Shown piece after piece: positions 46,501-53,499 of a stretch of DNA of 64,000 bases. Every line of letters starts with the position of its first letter. Position 1 is the first letter of the stretch. The translations under genes were made by a program, and so were the position numbers. The DNA lies in NCBI GenBank assembly GCA_030867875.1, contig JAOWCC010001634.1, forward strand, positions 32,631,867 to 32,695,866. Reading direction: 5' to 3'. Source of the DNA: Actinernus sp. WN-2022. Lineage: Eukaryota > Cnidaria > Anthozoa > Actiniaria > Actinernidae. The notes beneath the pieces were generated by a model, which was not told where the DNA came from, did no database searches, and saw only the letters and a program-made list of their open reading frames with translations.

Positions 46501-49500
46501 TGCCTCGTACGCGCATCGGCTCTATAATGCTGCCGCCTCGCGATCCTCGCCTCTTGGCTCGGATCGCTCGTTGGCAATAAAGCACAAACAATTCAATACA
46601 AAAAAATGAAAAACAGTAGAACGCAACACAATACTTAACAAATAAAAGATGGTTCTCCTTGTTCTATAAAAAAAATATTGCACGCTCGAGGTCTTGAAAA
46701 ACTGCGGATGCACGAGCAGAACGCGGGTACATTTAGCAGCATTTCAAGACCTCGAAAGTACATTATTTTGTGATAGAACAAAGAGAACCATCTGTTATTT
46801 GTTTTATAATATAAACTTCAATCTAGACGAAGGAAAGTAAGCACTAAACAAATAAACTGACTACAGCGAAAACTCCATTTTACTGTACTCGACTTGTTTA
46901 CAACATCTCTCGTCGCTGATTGGTTCAATTCTGACAGCTTGACATTGACGATTTGAAAACTCGTTTCTTATTGGATGAAATACCCTGCTATAAAAAGAAC
47001 ATGTCGATTGATAAAAGTGAAAGACAGAAATTGCAAGACGGGCTGTAAAATTGTCAACTGATCAAAACTGTTGCAGGAAACACAAGTGCTTTCTTACAAT
47101 GTATGGCCAGCACAGGAGAAGTTAATCTGCACATTGTGATAGTGTTGAAAATGCCTGATGGAAAAACATTCATAGAGAAAGCGTTTATAATATAGCGAAT
47201 TCTGAGATTGAGTTACGTGAGTTGAGGTTCCCGACTATATTTTCTACAACAACTGCATCGTTGTCAGACACTGGCTATTTATTCTGTGGTCTGAAAAAGG
47301 ATATTTTCATTATCCCAAGGAACAGTGTTTAACTCAGTGCTGCTCTGATGGCATTGAGTTGCGTAGCTTTTGAGGCTCAGTTCGACTATACGGCTTTCGA
47401 AATTCTGGGTTCTTTGCAAGTTTTATCGTCCGTTTTTCATTCACGAACATTCAGGATCCTCTTAAACGAATTTCTACAGGAAACCAGAGAAACCCTATAT
47501 TGTATTCTTTGCCATTCACGGTTATGGCTTCAGCATAAACGTACAGCAGTATTAAAGTATCGCGGGCCGAGATCTTGCCTTTCTTGCTAAGTCATTTATT
47601 GTAGTTGTGTTGTATCAAACTGTGAAAGAGTAACACTAACTTCTATGTCCATTGTACTTTGGCGTAGGATAAATTTAAATACGGGAAGAAAACCAAGGCC
47701 ACCATGCAGCCACAACATCTTCCACCTCCTCGCTTATTTTTAGCTTTCTCTGAAACTTTCTCGCAGGAGTCCGCCATGTTTATAACATGACAACGAGTCC
47801 TCACAGTGACGTCACGCAGCTCATTTGGCCGCGCGGCAAACCGGACAGTTTTTAGCAATAAGTAGTCAATTTGAATGGCGAAAAAGAGACCTTTCCGAAG
47901 GCCGAACTGAAAAATAAATATACTCTTGATAATCAGAAAAGAATGAACTTTATTATTCTGCAATAAAATAAAGATGCAAAATTTGGTTTCATAAACACTT
48001 TAAGTAGTTTATATTGGATCAGGTTGATCAGCATGGTAGCGAAAATTATCAAGACAGAGGGCTGTGCCTGTGGTATGCCGAAGACGATAAGGCCGAGGCT
48101 TGATAACACAGACCGAGGTCTTGATAATTTTCGCTATCAGTATCATGCGAAAACCGAATTCAATAATTGTTTTATTATACATTTTAAGCGAACATTTGAG
48201 CAAAAAGAAAGCTGCGAAAACAAAAGCTAAATGATACTCCGTAAATTGATTTGTTTACGATTGAATTTCAAGATGTTTTGTTTCTTATTCGACCACTATT
48301 CACTAAACCCCAAATGAGTATTTTGAAGAGTACAGTGAAAGCTACATCATATCAATAAATGAAAGTCCCCAATAAAACTATCTCACTTTCGACTGAGACG
48401 TTTGATTTGTCTAGCTAAAATAGTTTACTCACGTTTTTCAGCTCTGCTTGATTTCGAAGGTCTGGAAGTTCTCGCACGCATTCGCTCTCAATACTCAATA
48501 CTATAGTCAATGTCAACTCGTTCCAAGCCTCAGTTTTACCGGCTACTAGCAGAAGAGTTGTTAAATGATTTCAAACTCTGTTTCATTGTTAGTCATCCTT
48601 AAATTCATTTGTGTCATTTTTGCGTCCTATAAACACGAAGGAAGGACATGCCTATTCGGCAGCTATAAATCACAAGAGAGTGGGCGGTTACTAAGCTCAA
48701 TCTATAAATAGCAAACAAATAATTGACCTTATTTGCATACTGCCAAATTAATTGAAAATGTTTTAAAGAGAAATAATTATTTCCTCTAAAATATCATGAT
48801 ATGTATGTAAGTAAACTGTAGAAATTGACGTTTATGAATCTGAAAAAAAAATACATCAAAACGAGGCTGTGTACGCATGACTGCAAATCCTATACAAAAG
48901 TCTATAAATCCCATCCTCGATATCTTTTCGGGATTTCGTCCTGTACTATTAAACTTTCCAAAAATGTTGATTTATTGGTGCTCTTTGATAAATTCATCAC
49001 GTGTGAATAACGTGTATTGTTACGTCTAACAGCTATTGAAAATTTGTTTTCTTGTACATAACAACAATAAAAATTGACATTGAAGCAAGAATGGTCGTGT
49101 GATGTGAGCGCTCACCTTTCACCTCTGTGACCTGGGTTCAATTCTCGGACCCAGCGTTATATGTGAATTAAGTTTGTTGGTATCTCACCCTTTCTTTGAG
49201 GATTTTTTTGCGGGTTCTCCGGTTTTCCTCGATCCCTCCAAAAAAAAACTAAATTCCAATTCGTCCCTGGAGTTCACATTATCAGAAATGAACAACAGTA
49301 TGGCGTCCAAGCATGCGCACTACGTACTTCATTGAGCATTTCAAAATGGCGTCGGGGCTTGAATTTGACTGGAAAAGTAATAAAATGTTTTACTTTTGTA
49401 CCTTGTATCCTGTATCCAAGTTCCGAGCATCTGTAGTCAACTTTCTGGACATAACCAACACTTCGAATTATAAGAGAACTCAACATCAATCGTATTCGCG

Positions 49501-51230
49501 GTTACCAGATGCTTTAATTTTGCCTCTTTGACACCTTACATCTTCCAATAAATTAGCGAAAATATGCAAAGTATGCCTCGGCTTAAAGTTTGTGGTGTAG
49601 GCTTGAGTACATGTTTCCACCTTCCGAGCATCGGTATCCGCACTTCTAGAAATGAGCTGCATTTCTCTCGTATTCTTGACCACACCAGTGATAAATTCGC
49701 AGTTACCACGAGAATTAAAAAGTCTCAATATAGAGCATTGGTATCTTCATCGGTTAAGCCAGGTAAAGGCCCAATATCATAGGTTTTCTTCACTTTTCCG
49801 ACTCTTTCACGCTTTGTTTCCTTTCTTCCTTGTCTGCCATCTTGAAAGTTAGTAGGGAACGCATGCCCCAGTCACAAATAGAGCTAAGAAAGTTTTATAG
49901 AAAGACTTCTGGGTAATCCACAGCTATATTGGTCTGTCTGTCCGCCAAAAAGTTTTTTTCCCTCATGATTTAAAAAAACGTTTTAATTGAGTGAATATGT
50001 CTGATATTCTAATTCTCTCTTCTATTTTCCAAATAAAATTGGGAATAGAAAAGCCATCAATGAAATATGCATCTCGTAAGCTGTTACTAATATGCTGGAA
50101 GCGCGCCCGCGCGACGTTTCCGCTGACTGTCGATTATTTCTGATAATGATACTTAATCGTAAGCCTCTGGCTTTGAGAGATCCGTTAATGGCTCCGTCTA
50201 TTTTGTTGGTAAACTTATACTTATCCTAATATTTTGTAACATTTCCTCCCAGGTACATTTGCTAAGTCATACTGAGGCAGCTAACCACTCGTTGATAGTA
50301 AAGCCTTACAGTTGTTCACGCTGCAATATGGCGTTCGAGGAGGCTGAACATCTTTACGTACACACGTGCGAAATCGGGCACGAAGGAGAAGCAAACAAAT
50401 CCATCCACACAGATCCTGAAAAGACGGCAGCGGAAGAAGACGAGGTAATTGTCAATACGGTTTGTGTTCAGAACATTGAGGCCGCCCCAGTTCAGACTAC
50501 GGGTAGAGTGGAGACTAGACAGAAGTCCTACCGTTGTGATGAATGTCACTCTACGTTTACTAAGTTAACTTCGCTAAAGTCACATCTTCTTAAGCACACC
50601 GGCGAGAAAAAGTTTAAGTGTGACCACTGCACCAAAACTTTCTTCAGCTCAAGCAGCTTGAAGATTCATGTTCGGGTTCATACGGGAGACAGACCTTTCA
50701 AGTGCAAGGACTGTCCAAGAAAATTTAGTGATCCTTCAAACTTTAACAAGCATAAGCGCTGGCATGCGAAGCAAAAGGCACATGGAGGCTTTAGTGGTTA
50801 CTCGATGCATGTGATGAAGCTTCCCGAACCAGGTCGAATTCCCGAGGGAGAGGATACCACACCACCCGAGAAGAAGCAAAGATGCACGAGCGAGAGTGAG
50901 TCAATCGGTGCACCTTCTGATAAAGAACGAAGAGTGTCCGCCGATAGCTCGTTAGATGCCGAAGTAAGTGTTGACAGCGTTCGGACTCCCGAAGGAAGTG
51001 ATAGTTTGTTCATGGAAGGGGATGACGAAGACGAGGATATTTCGGTTGATGATGATGAAGGTACTGTCGCGGGCTTCGCGTCTCCGGAAATGTTGGTTGG
51101 AATGGCAAGCACTGCAAGGGCAGACGAGAGCGTGAATGAGAAAGAGACAAGAGTAGCGATGACGGAAAACTTAGAGGAACGTCAAGCCGAAGACAAAAAA
51201 GAAAAGGTAGAAACACCAATGACATCTTAA
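26136..51230 (+). CDS. C2H2 zinc-finger transcription factor, 8 coding exons (whole gene)
   Basis: Assembled by hand from exons 26136-26164, 26323-26395, 29534-29582, 34082-34248, 35706-35755, 41031-41631, 42514-42815 and 50253-51230. Every junction is GT/AG and every phase matches: 2, 0, 1, 0, 2, 1, 0. The product is about 730-750 aa. Order: short N-terminus; acidic run; C2HC finger (C65, C68, H81, C87); basic PPKRKHDRK (NLS-like, about 120-128); Pro/His-rich linker; three C2H2 fingers, the third split between exons 7 and 8; a variant finger with H-X5-H; three canonical fingers with TGEK/TGDR linkers; then an acidic Ser-rich tail. It is likely a nuclear sequence-specific DNA-binding regulator. 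An isolated N-terminal C2HC finger after an acidic lead-in recalls ZNF341, BCL11 and SALL proteins, but the rest does not fix a family. Exon 6 has a reading-frame discontinuity. The gene spans 25 kb and its introns are full of transposable elements. Confidence 0.85.
26323..26395 (+). CDS. Zinc-finger gene, coding exon 2
   Basis: The acceptor has a strong pyrimidine tract (TTTCTCTCTATATTTTCAG) and the donor is TTG|GTAAGT. Only the frame taking one base to finish the preceding codon is open; the other two contain stops. It encodes 24 residues beginning QNLETIISKLSKEQ and ends in phase 0. Frame choice is forced and agrees with exons 1 and 3. Confidence 0.7.
26396..29340. other. Intron 2, mostly unannotated
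   Basis: A/T-rich, low in obvious repeats compared with the flanking introns. ORFs at 26435-26734 (minus), 27299-27583 (minus), 28411-28689 (minus) and 28535-28768 (plus) have no recognisable motif. Confidence 0.5.
29341..29442 (+). CDS. Possible alternative last exon of zinc-finger gene
   Basis: After a TTTTCATGTAG acceptor, phase 0 reads 33 codons ending in TGA: VRAIKPNQSLLVEAIQDLRA... with an amphipathic Leu/Glu/Arg helix (residues about 9-33). Exon 2 ends in phase 0, so splicing here instead of to exon 3 would give a protein of about 67 aa with no finger. Coding-like composition and the matching phase are the evidence; there is no homology support. Confidence 0.35.
   Translation, partial: VRAIKPNQSLLVEAIQDLRADLRALKENLKKSL
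29534..29582 (+). CDS. Zinc-finger gene, coding exon 3
   Basis: A 49-nt exon with a strong acceptor (T-rich tract ending TTAATTACAG) and donor CAG|GTAAGA. It encodes ISGIDHTSLMFHVGSS plus one base, entering in phase 0 and leaving in phase 1. Exon 4 requires exactly that phase (Gly split G|GA). Confidence 0.75.
29971..30426. mobile_element. Pogo/Tigger-type MITE, 456 bp
   Basis: Ends CAGTGGAACCTCGATATAAC and TTCGTTAAATCGAGGTTCCACTG, flanked by TA on both sides. CAGTGGAACCTCGAT is the well-known terminal sequence of pogo/Tigger elements (TA target). Internal ATATAACGAA motifs repeat. No transposase. Lies in intron 3. Confidence 0.9.
31180..31210. repeat. (TA)n microsatellite
   Basis: About 13 TA units in intron 3. 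It directly precedes a repeat related to 52112-52742. Confidence 0.9.
31215..31400 (-). repeat. Repeat related to the nested element at 52112-52742
   Basis: GTCAGGAAAGGTCA.TTTTTCACCATTTCAAACAA matches the complement of about 52430-52470. TTCG CAGAAGTACTCAAAACC TTTCA matches 52693-52720. Confidence 0.7.
32216..32313. repeat. Minisatellite, 27-bp unit, about 3 copies
   Basis: CATACACGCATGCACATGCCAT repeated three times with CGTG/CATG variants. It is followed by an AT-rich self-complementary stretch at 32325-32400. Confidence 0.9.
32390..32990. repeat. Dispersed repeat family D, copy 2, interrupted by SINE
   Basis: Both ends match 24590-25330. The middle is replaced by the SINE at 32627-32895. 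Confidence 0.65.
32627..32895 (-). mobile_element. Complete tRNA-derived SINE family S1 with target duplication
   Basis: On the minus strand: a tRNA-like head (CGGTTAGCTCAGTGGTTAAG as A box, GGGTTTGAACCC-type B box on plus), a 180-bp body, then (TTA)n. GGTCAACTA flanks at 32618-32626 and 32896-32904. Other copies are at 607-832 (body) and 4198-4301 (head). Confidence 0.88.
32996..34081. other. Intron 3 distal part, nothing recognised
   Basis: A/T-rich with many ACATGTA and ATACATG words but no clear element. The 33230-33445 and 33596-33790 ORFs lack motifs. Confidence 0.45.
34082..34248 (+). CDS. Zinc-finger gene, coding exon 4 (C2HC finger)
   Basis: The acceptor is ATCGTAG and the donor GGG|GTAAGA. 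It encodes an acidic lead-in (HESDEDDEPD), then a finger C-X2-C-X12-H-X5-C, then a Ser/Thr-rich stretch. The last ligand is Cys rather than His, so this is a C2HC finger. Such lone N-terminal C2HC fingers often mediate protein contacts in multi-finger transcription factors (family knowledge). Confidence 0.88.
34325..34560. repeat. TTGTTGAAC/TTTGAAAC-rich repeat in intron 4
   Basis: Repeated words TTTCAACAA, GTTGAAAC and TTTGAAA on both strands suggest a decayed MITE related to the TTGTTGG-type repeat at 36615-36870. Boundaries could not be set. Confidence 0.35.
34561..35705. other. Intron 4 remainder, nothing recognised
   Basis: CCTTCAAAGCATAGA is duplicated in tandem near 34959-34990. Overlapping ORFs at 35023-35297 lack motifs. 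Confidence 0.4.
35706..35755 (+). CDS. Zinc-finger gene, coding exon 5
   Basis: A 50-nt exon with acceptor TTTTTTTTTCAG and donor AAG|GTACTA. It encodes SMEFYEENNFIQSPPK plus AG. The split Arg codon is completed by exon 6 to give PPKRKHDRK, a basic cluster that could serve as a nuclear localisation signal. Confidence 0.8.
36615..36875. mobile_element. MITE-like unit with internal 36-bp tandem repeat
   Basis: The outer parts GTGTTGTTGGGCCAACATTTT and CAACAATGTTGGGCCCATGT are complementary-like. Between them CATGGGGTGCTAAACAGTCA AACATTGTTGGTCCAA (36 bp) repeats about 3.7 times at 36705-36850. 36 is a multiple of three, so both strands show spurious 12-residue protein repeats. Confidence 0.75.
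37337..38519. mobile_element. Foldback element, arms about 460 bp
   Basis: Ends GTACCCCAGGCTCAT / ATGAGCCTGGGGTAC. The left arm 37337-37939 and right arm 38056-38519 are complementary except for about 115 extra bases in the left arm (37378-37490). Each arm carries its own direct repeat of TCGCCTGCAACGAGGCGACA...CCGTCCCCTACC (two units about 58 bp apart). It lies in intron 5. Overlapping ORFs have no motifs. Confidence 0.92.
39159..39287. repeat. Hairpin, arms about 40 bp
   Basis: ATTGTCA...AGCTGGTCAGGAACGAGCACTCAATGGA is answered by TCCATTGAGTGCTCGTTCCA GCTCGTCCATGACAAT. Confidence 0.88.
39486..39586. repeat. Hairpin, arms about 43 bp
   Basis: CACTTAATGACTG.CCCC...GGGAA and CAGTGAGTTTTGTTTCC are answered by GGAAACAAAACTCACTG and CAGTCATTAAGTG. 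The centre CTCGAG-like sequence is short. Confidence 0.9.
39606..40345. repeat. Tandem duplication, second copy interrupted
   Basis: Unit 1 is about 39606-39872 and unit 2 resumes at about 39873 (shared CATAAGTTTTACTA, TTTGTCGTCTTCTCTTCG, GTGATCACGTGGC.GGCAACA, GTGTCTGGAAAACTTATGGC). Unit 2 contains about 210 extra bases near 39955-40165. CACGTG-rich. The 87-aa ORF at 39629-39892 is probably fortuitous. Confidence 0.8.
40808..40881 (+). pseudogene. tRNA-Thr(UGU)-like gene, probably degenerate
   Basis: Acceptor arms GACTTGA/TTGGGTC pair with three wobbles, with discriminator A. The D arm is GCTC-AGTTGGTA-GAGC. The anticodon arm CCAGA-CATGTAA-CCTGG puts TGT at 34-36. The T arm contains TTCGAGT. 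Faults: position 33 is A instead of the near-universal U, pair 31-39 is A-C, and the variable/T-arm has one extra base. The A and B boxes look intact, so it could be transcribed, but normal decoding is doubtful. It lies in intron 5, sense to the zinc-finger gene. Confidence 0.7.
41031..41631 (+). CDS. Zinc-finger gene, coding exon 6 (linker; frame break)
   Basis: The acceptor is TATTTTCTTAG and the donor GAG|GTAAGA. It encodes a Pro/Ser/His-rich linker without fingers. From 41031 the reading frame set by exon 5 is open to a TGA at 41392-41394. The frame needed to join exon 7 is open from 41307 to 41631, with a TGA at 41304-41306. The switch must therefore fall between 41307 and 41391. One missing base would reconcile the two. 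So would a 53-nt intron, 41320-41372 (GTCCTT...CTCACAG), which restores phase exactly but would be very short. Both halves lack other stops and look equally protein-like. Confidence 0.75.
41909..42487. mobile_element. G-rich TIR element family M4, copy 1 (intron 6)
   Basis: Ends TACCATAATGATTTG and CGAATCATTACGGTA, with internal (G)n and GGGGCGCTTAT motifs, including a 20-nt G run at 42422-42441. A relative is at 53083-53490. Its right end is 26 nt from the splice acceptor of exon 7. Confidence 0.75.
42514..42815 (+). CDS. Zinc-finger gene, coding exon 7 (fingers 2, 3 and first half of 4)
   Basis: The acceptor is TAATATTTAG and the donor AAG|GTAACG. Fingers: CKKC...H-X3-H (about 42603-42665), CLIC...H-X3-H (42687-42749), and CQYCGKQYTRGDRLK (from 42771), which lacks its two His until exon 8. 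Linkers are HTGARPFEC and HSGQKPHVC. A Glu-rich segment precedes finger 2. The right end of a MITE lies only 26 nt upstream of the acceptor. Confidence 0.92.
43016..43349. mobile_element. MITE, TA-flanked, 334 bp (intron 7)
   Basis: Ends GGGGCGCTTTCCATTCAACC and GGTTGAATGGAAAGCGCCC, flanked by TA. The centre is CCACCTCGCGAGGTGG. No transposase; the ORFs inside are incidental. Confidence 0.9.
43521..43547. repeat. 27-bp direct repeat flanking LINE (left)
   Basis: GCACAAGAAATATCACATCA plus AAATTAG is repeated exactly at 44824-44850, on the other side of the LINE. It is probably a long target-site duplication, although about 80 bp of filler separates the right copy from recognisable LINE sequence. 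A looser relative occurs at 24540-24566. Confidence 0.7.
43552..44740 (-). pseudogene. 5'-truncated LINE, RT C-terminal part still open
   Basis: An uninterrupted frame of about 280 codons on the minus strand ends at TAA 43866-43868. It begins inside the RT just after the catalytic YADD position (TTLTRSDQSI near 44700) and continues through NKMAIHPGKTKVMLIGT, the LLGVNID...LTWNDHI block, KPTLEYCCSVWGNC, LLAQKRAARIIL and LWNSFP. The 3' end is a (TTA)n tract (plus-strand 43554-43576). This is a relatively young, dead-on-arrival retrotransposon copy in intron 7, antisense to the zinc-finger gene. Confidence 0.9.
45890..46580. repeat. Duplicated CTCGGCATCGG block within TIR element
   Basis: 45895-45975 and 46500-46575 share GCATCGGCTCTATA, TGCTGCCGCCTCG and CTCG.TTGGCAA. 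TGGTTCGATGTGAACACGC is also repeated in tandem near 46138-46185. Confidence 0.7.
46637..46805. repeat. Hairpin nested in TIR element
   Basis: AACAAATAAAAGATGGTTCTC and GAGGTCTTGAAA on the left pair with TTTCAAGACCTC and GAGAACCATCTGTTATTTGTT on the right. Confidence 0.88.
48025..48165. repeat. Hairpin with CGAGG..TTGATAA motifs
   Basis: AGCGAAAATTATCAAGAC at 48038 is answered by the GTCTTGATAATTTTCGCTAT ending 48138. GGCCGAGGCTTGATAACACA GACCGAGG lies between. Confidence 0.8.
48240..49080. other. Intron 7, nothing recognised
   Basis: A/T-rich, with no repeat match found within the window. The 48825-49010 ORF lacks motifs. Confidence 0.4.
49085..49250 (+). mobile_element. tRNA-derived SINE family S2, copy 2
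   Basis: Matches 22215-22370: GAGCGCTCACCTTTCACC TCTGTG.CC.GGGTTC, then TTTGAGGATTTTTTTGCGGG TTCTCCGGTTTTCCTC and an A tract. The A-box side is eroded. Lies sense in intron 7. Confidence 0.8.
49251..50252. other. Intron 7 distal part
   Basis: Overlapping small ORFs at 49274-49852 on both strands have no domain signature. GCGCGCCCGCGCG near 50100 is a local GC-rich patch. Ends with the acceptor of the last exon. Confidence 0.4.
50253..51230 (+). CDS. Zinc-finger gene, last coding exon (fingers 4b-8, acidic tail)
   Basis: The acceptor is ACATTTCCTCCCAG. The exon opens with VHLLSH, supplying the two His of finger 4. Then comes a variant finger C-X2-C-X12-H-X5-H (50313-50381), an acidic spacer, and three canonical fingers starting at 50535, 50619 and 50703 with TGEK and TGDR linkers. 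The C-terminal third is Ser/Glu/Asp-rich with a dense acidic run (GDDEDEDISVDDDEG) and no finger; an activation or cofactor surface is inferred. It stops at TAA 51228-51230. ATTAAA-type candidate polyadenylation signals occur at 51336 and 51343. Confidence 0.93.
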   Translation, partial: VHLLSHTEAANHSLIVKPYSCSRCNMAFEEAEHLYVHTCEIGHEGEANKSIHTDPEKTAAEEDEVIVNTVCVQNIEAAPVQTTGRVETRQKSYRCDECHSTFTKLTSLKSHLLKHTGEKKFKCDHCTKTFFSSSSLKIHVRVHTGDRPFKCKDCPRKFSDPSNFNKHKRWHAKQKAHGGFSGYSMHVMKLPEPGRIPEGEDTTPPEKKQRCTSESESIGAPSDKERRVSADSSLDAEVSVDSVRTPEGSDSLFMEGDDEDEDISVDDDEGTVAGFASPEMLVGMASTARADESVNEKETRVAMTENLEERQAEDKKEKVETPMTS

Positions 51231-52100
51231 TATTTCACAATTATGGCAATTTGAAGTTTCTAGGACATAGTTTGTCACCCCGCCAATGATTTGTTAGCTT
51301 TGATTTTGAAAATATTTCATCCAAGTAAAACCACAATTAAATATTAAAAATAAGTAACGATTAATTCCATGCAAATTAAAATGTGAACAGAAACAAACTT
51401 TAAGGAAATGATATATTGAACTCATTTGAAATGTAGTTCATATTTCTAAATTTGCGTCAGCAAGGGGTACCTCATGGTTTACCTTGGAACCTTTTGATAC
51501 GTTGGCCTGGATCTTCAAATAGCCAAAAATTTATATAAACATCACGTGGAAATAGTCAACCAAAGAAATGTTATTGTCCACGTAAACTGCATAACAATAT
51601 TTGTACGCAGCAAAAACGGTCATGAACAGGATAACAAATTGTTTGTATTGTGGTGCTCATCAATATTGCGTATTGCTCAAGGTAGTCGTTTGCTGTAATC
51701 CAAACTATACCCATATAGTCAAATGTATATTCCAATGTGGAAATCAGTTATAGATTTCAAGCAATAGTAGATAAAATAGAAGCCTCTGGGTTTCACTTTT
51801 AATAATTATAATGTTGCAAATCATTCGGTTAGATAGACCCTATAGTCAATGTGTTCATCTAAACTGCTAAGCGAGTTATTTTTTCCGTAAAAATATAACC
51901 ATGGTAACACCAAACGATGATATTGGTGTTAACATTTACCCGTATTCATGTAGAGTACGGCTCGATCCCACAATGCATTGCCAGTTGAGGTCTACGCGGA
52001 GGATGACATTGTATTGCATAATATGAGCTGCTGATTAAAAAATCTGCGGTCACAAATGCCCTGAATTTGCGGCTTTTAGAACGGCTAGCCGCTTAAAGTG
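51231..52100. other. 3' flank of zinc-finger gene
   Basis: A/T-rich 3' UTR and intergenic DNA. ATTAAA words at 51336 and 51343 are the nearest candidate poly(A) signals; no AATAAA was seen in the first 400 bases. No gene. Confidence 0.4.
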
Positions 52101-52111
52101 CCTCTAACCCT

Positions 52112-52742
52112 TCTTGACATTTTTCTACTTATGAACCTGGGAAAGGTATTTAATACTTCTGCGAAGAAATTTTTGGTTTACAGATAATACTCTTTAGTAT
52201 ATACCACACCAGTGAATATCACTTTTCGCGCGCTCTGATTGGCTACTCAAACAGTGAATATGATTTCATATTCACCTCTGAGCAAAGCAGCGATCATCTC
52301 GTGCGAGTTTTTGTCCATTTGACAGAAAATAAAATACTATTTGGTGCTGGTTATTCACCTGGAGTGTGGTATATACTAAAACAATTATTCACCTCAGTGT
52401 CGGTGAATAATTGTTAAATGTTCTACGTTTGTTTGAAATGGTGAAAAACTGACCTTTCCTGACCCATGACCGCGTAAGTAAAAGCCTGGGTCGATTTCCC
52501 GGGGTGACGTCATCTAATTAATTCGACTTTGCAATAATTTGAATAAATACTTAGGATTTTGTCTAAAATGACTTTTTTCTTTACTAACAACTCACAAACT
52601 ATGTACATTTTCTATAAATCGATGTTGTTGTGATAGAAAAGCACCATGGAGGATAATGCATTATTAGAATATTATCAGTAAACCAAAAATGTCTTCGCAG
52701 AAGTACTCAAAACCTTTCACAGGTTCATAAGTAGATAGGTTT
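52112..52742. mobile_element. Outer inverted-repeat element, arms about 75 bp
   Basis: The left arm (CTACTTATGAACCTGG, ACTTCTGCGAAGA.ATTTTTGG TTTAC) is the complement of the right arm (GTAAACCAAAAATGTCTTCG CAGAAGTACT, AGGTTCATAAGTAG). It was split by the MITE at 52195-52378. A partial reverse relative is at 31215-31400. Confidence 0.85.
52195..52378. mobile_element. Nested MITE, 184 bp
   Basis: TAGTATATACCACACCAGTG AATA and TATTCACCTGGAGTGTGGTA TATACTA are terminal inverted repeats. It sits inside the left half of 52112-52742. Next to it, ACAATTATTCACC...GGTGAATAATTGTT at 52381-52416 is a small hairpin. Confidence 0.88.
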
Positions 52743-53004
52743 TTAGTACCTATCTCTCTCTTCTCTGTTCGTCACCTGCCACAGGAAGCCCGCAATCCGA
52801 AAACTAGAGATGCCTACGGAGGAGGCTTAAGGAACACTTTGTCAAAGCAGCTTTGTCGTCTGATTAATAGTCACTTTTATACGTCTGGACAATGCCATAA
52901 TATGGAACTGGTATTTCTATACTATGTAAATACATACAATAATCTTGGAAATTCCAATTTACATCATTTTCCCATGGTTTCTCCATGCAAATTTCCATGA
53001 TATT

Positions 53005-53055
53005 TTCATACTTCCAATTTTTGGAAGTATGGAAATATCATGAAAATACCATGAA
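53005..53055. repeat. Small hairpin, CATGATATTTTCATACTTCC
   Basis: CCATGATATTTTCATACTTCCA is followed, 8 bp later, by its complement TGGAAGTATGGAAATATCATG. Confidence 0.85.
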
Positions 53056-53082
53056 GAAAATAGGTAAATTAAGATTATTGTA

Positions 53083-53490
53083 TACCGTAAAGATTCGATT
53101 AAGCTACCGGGGCGATTACTTAATTTTTGAGGGTCAAAGGGGGGGCTTATTCGGGAGGGGGCGCTTATTTAAATATTTTTTTATGCTGCAATCCGAGTCA
53201 ATAAAAAAACAAAACTTTTATTAAGATCCTAACAAGAACTGTAACATGTAAAAAAACCTGGTCGCGTGTCAGTCAATGGCTGTCAGTACTTTCAGGGCCG
53301 GAAGTAATACCGTACGTTGTAACGTACAGATAATATCGGTAAGTGTTAAGGTCGCTGGTACTCAATCCATGACAATTTCTTCGGGGGGGAGGGGGGGGGG
53401 CGCTTATTTCAGAAAACGCAGTGGAAGGGGGGCGCTTATTCGAGTGGGGGCTCTTATTTGAAGGAGGGCGCTTAATCGAATCTTTACGTT
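53083..53490. mobile_element. G-rich TIR element family M4, copy 2
   Basis: Ends TACCGTAAAGATTCGATTAAGC and GCTTAATCGAATCTTTACG. Inside, GGGGG(C/G)GCTTATT motifs occur five times (53138-53470). Same family as 41909-42487. Several G runs could form quadruplexes. Confidence 0.82.
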
Positions 53491-53499
53491 ATGTACGTA

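Larger units (their letters stand above)
45080..48001. mobile_element. 2.9-kb element with about 205-bp TIRs (intron 7)
   Basis: Left arm 45080-45282 (GAAAGTGTTTATGAAACCAA...) and right arm 47794-48001 are reverse complements, both containing ATTTTATTGCAGAATAATAAAG and the TGACGTCAC motif near their inner ends. The interior holds a hairpin (46637-46805) and a duplicated GCATCGGCTCTATA.TGCTGCCGCCTCG block (45906, 46514). No transposase frame was recognised. Confidence 0.82.
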
